The notes beneath the pieces were generated by a model, which was not told the origin of the DNA, ran no database searches, and saw nothing but the letters and a program-made list of their open reading frames with translations. The position numbers were made by a program, and so were the translations under genes. From Theristus sp. LFF4_11 (taxonomy: Eukaryota > Nematoda > Chromadorea > Monhysterida > Xyalidae), in assembly GCA_030248135.1 (NCBI GenBank), contig JASANC010003755.1:124001-188000 (forward strand): a stretch of 64,000 nt of DNA. The letters are read 5' to 3'. This document shows, in pieces, positions 61,130-64,000 of this stretch; position 1 is the first letter of the stretch; every line of letters begins with the position of its first letter.

Positions 61130-64000
61130 TTAAATTAAGTGTTTTTGCCGTGACAGCGTTTTCAATTGATTGTCGACACACAGACTGACATCGCGCACGA
61201 AAAGCCGATTGTTGCTTTTTTGTCTTGACATTTGCGGGATTGTTTGTGACGTTTCTGCCGTTAGTGTTGCCAAAAAACTACGAGTACATATGTGGGTTGA
61301 TTTCAAGTGGCATGTTGTGACATAACAAAATTGATTACAATGTATGTTTAAAAAAACGCTAAAAGTTTTCGTATTATCTGCCAAGGCTAATTCAGGCATT
61401 GATACGGGCACGTTGCTGGCTTCGAAACAATCATGCCTAAAATGATTGACAAATCTGGCTGGAATGACGTTAGAAATCGGCGGCAAGAGAAGACCAGAAA
61501 ACTTGCCAGCAACACAGGCGGTCAGAAAACAAGCAATGCTTCCCGCCAATAAGCCACGAACAGCGCATCTAGCAAATGCCGCTTTCCGCTCGGGACACAT
61601 GCCTGCACACATGATTCACTGCAAACACGCTCGAGTGGTAAGAAACATCGGTAAGCAGGCAAGTTCACCACTGACCGCTCATGATGCCCAGCTGGATACC
61701 GATAGAGCCGATATTAGAAAATCCACAAAGGGCGTACGTGGCGATCATTCGAGCTCGTGCCTGCAACCAGAAGCAACTCGGTTGTTGTCATCGACGGGCC
61801 AATTGACTGTCAATTAGAACAGTTACGCCAAGTTTTCCATGTTGTACAGCACAGCCAAGCTGCTTGTACGCGATGAACTCGTTGAGTACTGTTTTCACGC
61901 CCATCAGCCGCGCCACGGTCATTGTTTCCTCGTAGTTCGTGCGAGCGTCCGTCGCATCGCTGGCACCCATGACGTACGCAAGCGGATAAAATATGTAGCC
62001 GACTAGAATCTGCAAAGTGGTTTTCAGAAAAAGTCAGTCAAACGAGCTGCGCTTCAGTTGTGTCTAAGCCATACGTTCTAACCAAAGTTTTGAGTTTGAA
62101 TCTGAATACATACCTCGAATTTGAATTCAGGGTGCCCGACCATACCACCGAGCCAGCCAAAGATGTTATCAACAAAGGCCAACAGTGCCAAGATCACAAT
62201 CAAGTTTGCGATGATTGCTGCCACGTAACCGACAGCCAACACGGCACCGTTGCTCAGACTCTCGAGAACCCCGGATTCTTCACTAGAACAGACATACGAA
62301 CAATATTGCAGCGACAAAACGGCAATAAAAAAGACAGAAATGGTGTGAAACAATACGTTTTTGGAAAGTCCAACGATTTGATGTCTTTCTGTTTTGAGAC
62401 TTCCGTTTCCGGCAACAGAATTTTCGCCACTGCCATTGAGGCTGGCGCTGACATAACTGTGGCCGACAAGAGATACGAGGCACAAGCCTGAACAAAAACC
62501 CAGAAAACTTTCCTAAACTCAAAAAATTGCCACGTAGTTAAGATTCAACTGCGTGCACCCCAAACTTGATGTACGCCGCAAATAGTGAGCCAGCGATGCA
62601 TGCGTATCCGGCCGTCATGACCGCGTGAATTTCGCTGTCGGTCATTGTTGGCAGACACTGTTTTATTAGCAGTGCAGCTTCCGTCTGTGAACAAAATGTT
62701 GAACAATGAAGTAACGTGAACAACAAGGATTTCGTAAGTCAGTTGTGCAATGCGACTGAAAAGCAGCAATATCTTTGAAATGCAACCTGTCCCAAGAAGA
62801 CGCATGCGGCCGCGTTGAGCGATTCGGCAGCCGTGGTGCCCATGGTGAACTGCATGACATAGGCGACCCGAACGAGAACGAACTGGATGACGCCGAGATA
62901 GTAGAGAACGCCGACGATCGCGCCGAAATAGATCACCACTTGCAGCGACTAAATGAGTGACGGCACTGTGTGCAACCGGACAAAGCGATCGCTGCACTGA
63001 TCGCAATAATCGCATGTGGATTCTGCAGTCGAACTCTAAATTATAAACAATCAGCTGATTCGTTGGCGATCACGCTATACTAGCTTTCTGTGCAAATCAA
63101 ACTCCGCCTCTACAGCAATGCCTGCACAGGAAACATGCATCACGCGACCACCAACCAATCAGCTGATTCCCCATAATGCAGAGTTCGACTGTAATATTCT
63201 GTTAATTTGATAACAACCTGAAACGCCAGAATTGCTGGCAGATGATTTCCGTTGATGTCCGTAAAGTTGGGCGTCACGGCGGCGGGATCTGCGAGATAGC
63301 CGTACACAAATGCGGTGCCGCTTTGTGTGTACTCCAGGAATGTCACGGTCTGATTGGCCGCAAACGAAAATGCGGTGTTGCCGGGCGGCCAACGAAGCAC
63401 CAACAGTCCGAGTAGCAGTTGCATCAAAAGACCCCAGAACACTGGTCGCCAATTGATCTGCATGCACAATAGGCAGGTTTAAACACAAACGAAATCTGTA
63501 ACTGAAAAAACTGTGCGACTGAGTGTACCTTGGCACGGCTCTTCGAAAACAGCACACAAATGAAGATGTGCACGATGAGACCGAGCAGCGACATCTGCCG
63601 CACGGAAACACCCCATGTGTCCGTCAGCACCCATCCAAGAATGCAGCACAGGATTGTGATGTAAAAAATGCTGAAACTGCTGCCTTTACTTTCTTCAAAA
63701 ACAATTTACAAAAAAAACTTCTGAGCTCCACTAACGCGGGAACGTAAGGCATGTGCCAAATTCCATAGAGCTCTGTGACGACTGGGCGAACAAGTCGCTT
63801 CTGCAGCTGGAGTCGCCGTGCCAACCACTTCAGTGGAACGTAATACAGAAACACTGCCCAACCAACACAGACCATCACCAGCAAGCCAACGGCGGTGTCA
63901 AAATTGTGTGCGATGGCAAAACCGAGAAACACGTGAATCGCAACAACAGTGATTAGAATCAGGACGAGACAGAGAGCGCCTTTGTGCGCTTGAACGCAGT
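61130..64000 (-). CDS. Concentrative nucleoside transporter, SLC28/CNT family (5' partial)
   Basis: Minus-strand exons: 64000-63732 (open at the window edge; donor at 63743 also possible), 63670-63529, 63457-63218, 62948-62787, 62684-62559, 62487-62357, 62282-62114, 62009-61827, 61760-61676, 61602-61130. About 658 aa visible. Family signatures: SKSRAKINWRPVFWG, VLYYLG, GTTAAESLNAAACVFLGQTEA, MTDSEIHAVMTAGYACIAGS, SATVMSAPASMA, TEESGVLESLSNGA, NEFIAYKQLG and ATYALCGFSNIGSIGIQLG, with many hydrophobic segments, including LVLILITVVAI at the visible N-end. CNTs import nucleosides with Na+ or H+ across the plasma membrane. The first two exons do not join in phase: exon 2 needs one base before ATT, while both donors are phase 0. 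One T fewer in its T6 (63663-63668) would fix it. The last exon is taken to the first stop; its C-terminal tail is longer than usual, so a further intron is possible. Confidence 0.9.

Noticed and set aside
61446..62491. Plus-strand frames of 123-143 codons
   Set aside because: Antisense to the SLC28 exons.

Overview
The window looks like a nematode nuclear genome. It has intron-rich genes with T-rich 3' splice sites (TTTTCAG-like), a cuticle-collagen relic, an L1CAM homologue of the SAX-7 type, a neuropeptide precursor resembling C. elegans NLP-20, two eukaryotic tRNA genes and many AT-rich, repeat-containing introns and spacers. I cannot name the species. All exon models below were built by hand from splice-site phase and protein-family fit; no search was run.

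Layout. 72-656 (+): decayed cuticle-collagen 3' end. About 0.7-15 kb: gene-poor DNA with repeats, including a roughly 265-bp tandem repeat with TATC tracts and poly-C (12.0-12.6 kb), a 1.1-kb fold-back element (12.85-13.98 kb) and a degenerate telomere-like array (14.28 kb). 15.35-41.30 kb (+): a 24-exon neural adhesion gene of the L1CAM/neuroglian/SAX-7 family (6 Ig, 5 FN3, one TM, ankyrin-motif tail, PDZ-ligand end). 43.49-44.54 kb (-): a five-exon neuropeptide-like precursor. 45.21-46.25 kb (-): a LRRC20-like leucine-rich-repeat gene. 49.38-52.93 kb (+): an IFRD1/2 homologue with 10 exons. 53.87 kb (-) tRNA-Val and 54.20 kb (+) tRNA-Asp. 55.42-58.32 kb (-): a 10-exon copine. 61.13-64.00 kb (-): an SLC28 concentrative nucleoside transporter whose 5' end lies beyond the window.

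Most interesting. (1) The SAX-7-like gene has three alternative first coding exons, each with a signal-peptide-like segment and each splicing in phase. They predict a 6-Ig long form, a 4-Ig short form starting between Ig2 and Ig3, and a third form made only of the last FN3 domain, the transmembrane segment and the tail. (2) A neuropeptide precursor of very short exons is easily missed by ORF finders; every intron is phase 1 and the reconstructed product has a signal peptide and repeated FA-KR cleavage units. (3) Two genes (LRRC20-like and SLC28) appear to carry one extra base in an A6/T6 homopolymer inside otherwise intact coding exons, which suggests assembly error or polymorphism rather than pseudogenisation.

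The genes do not form an obvious pathway. They are separate monocistronic-looking loci on both strands; two (SAX-7-like and the neuropeptide) fit a nervous-system role by family.
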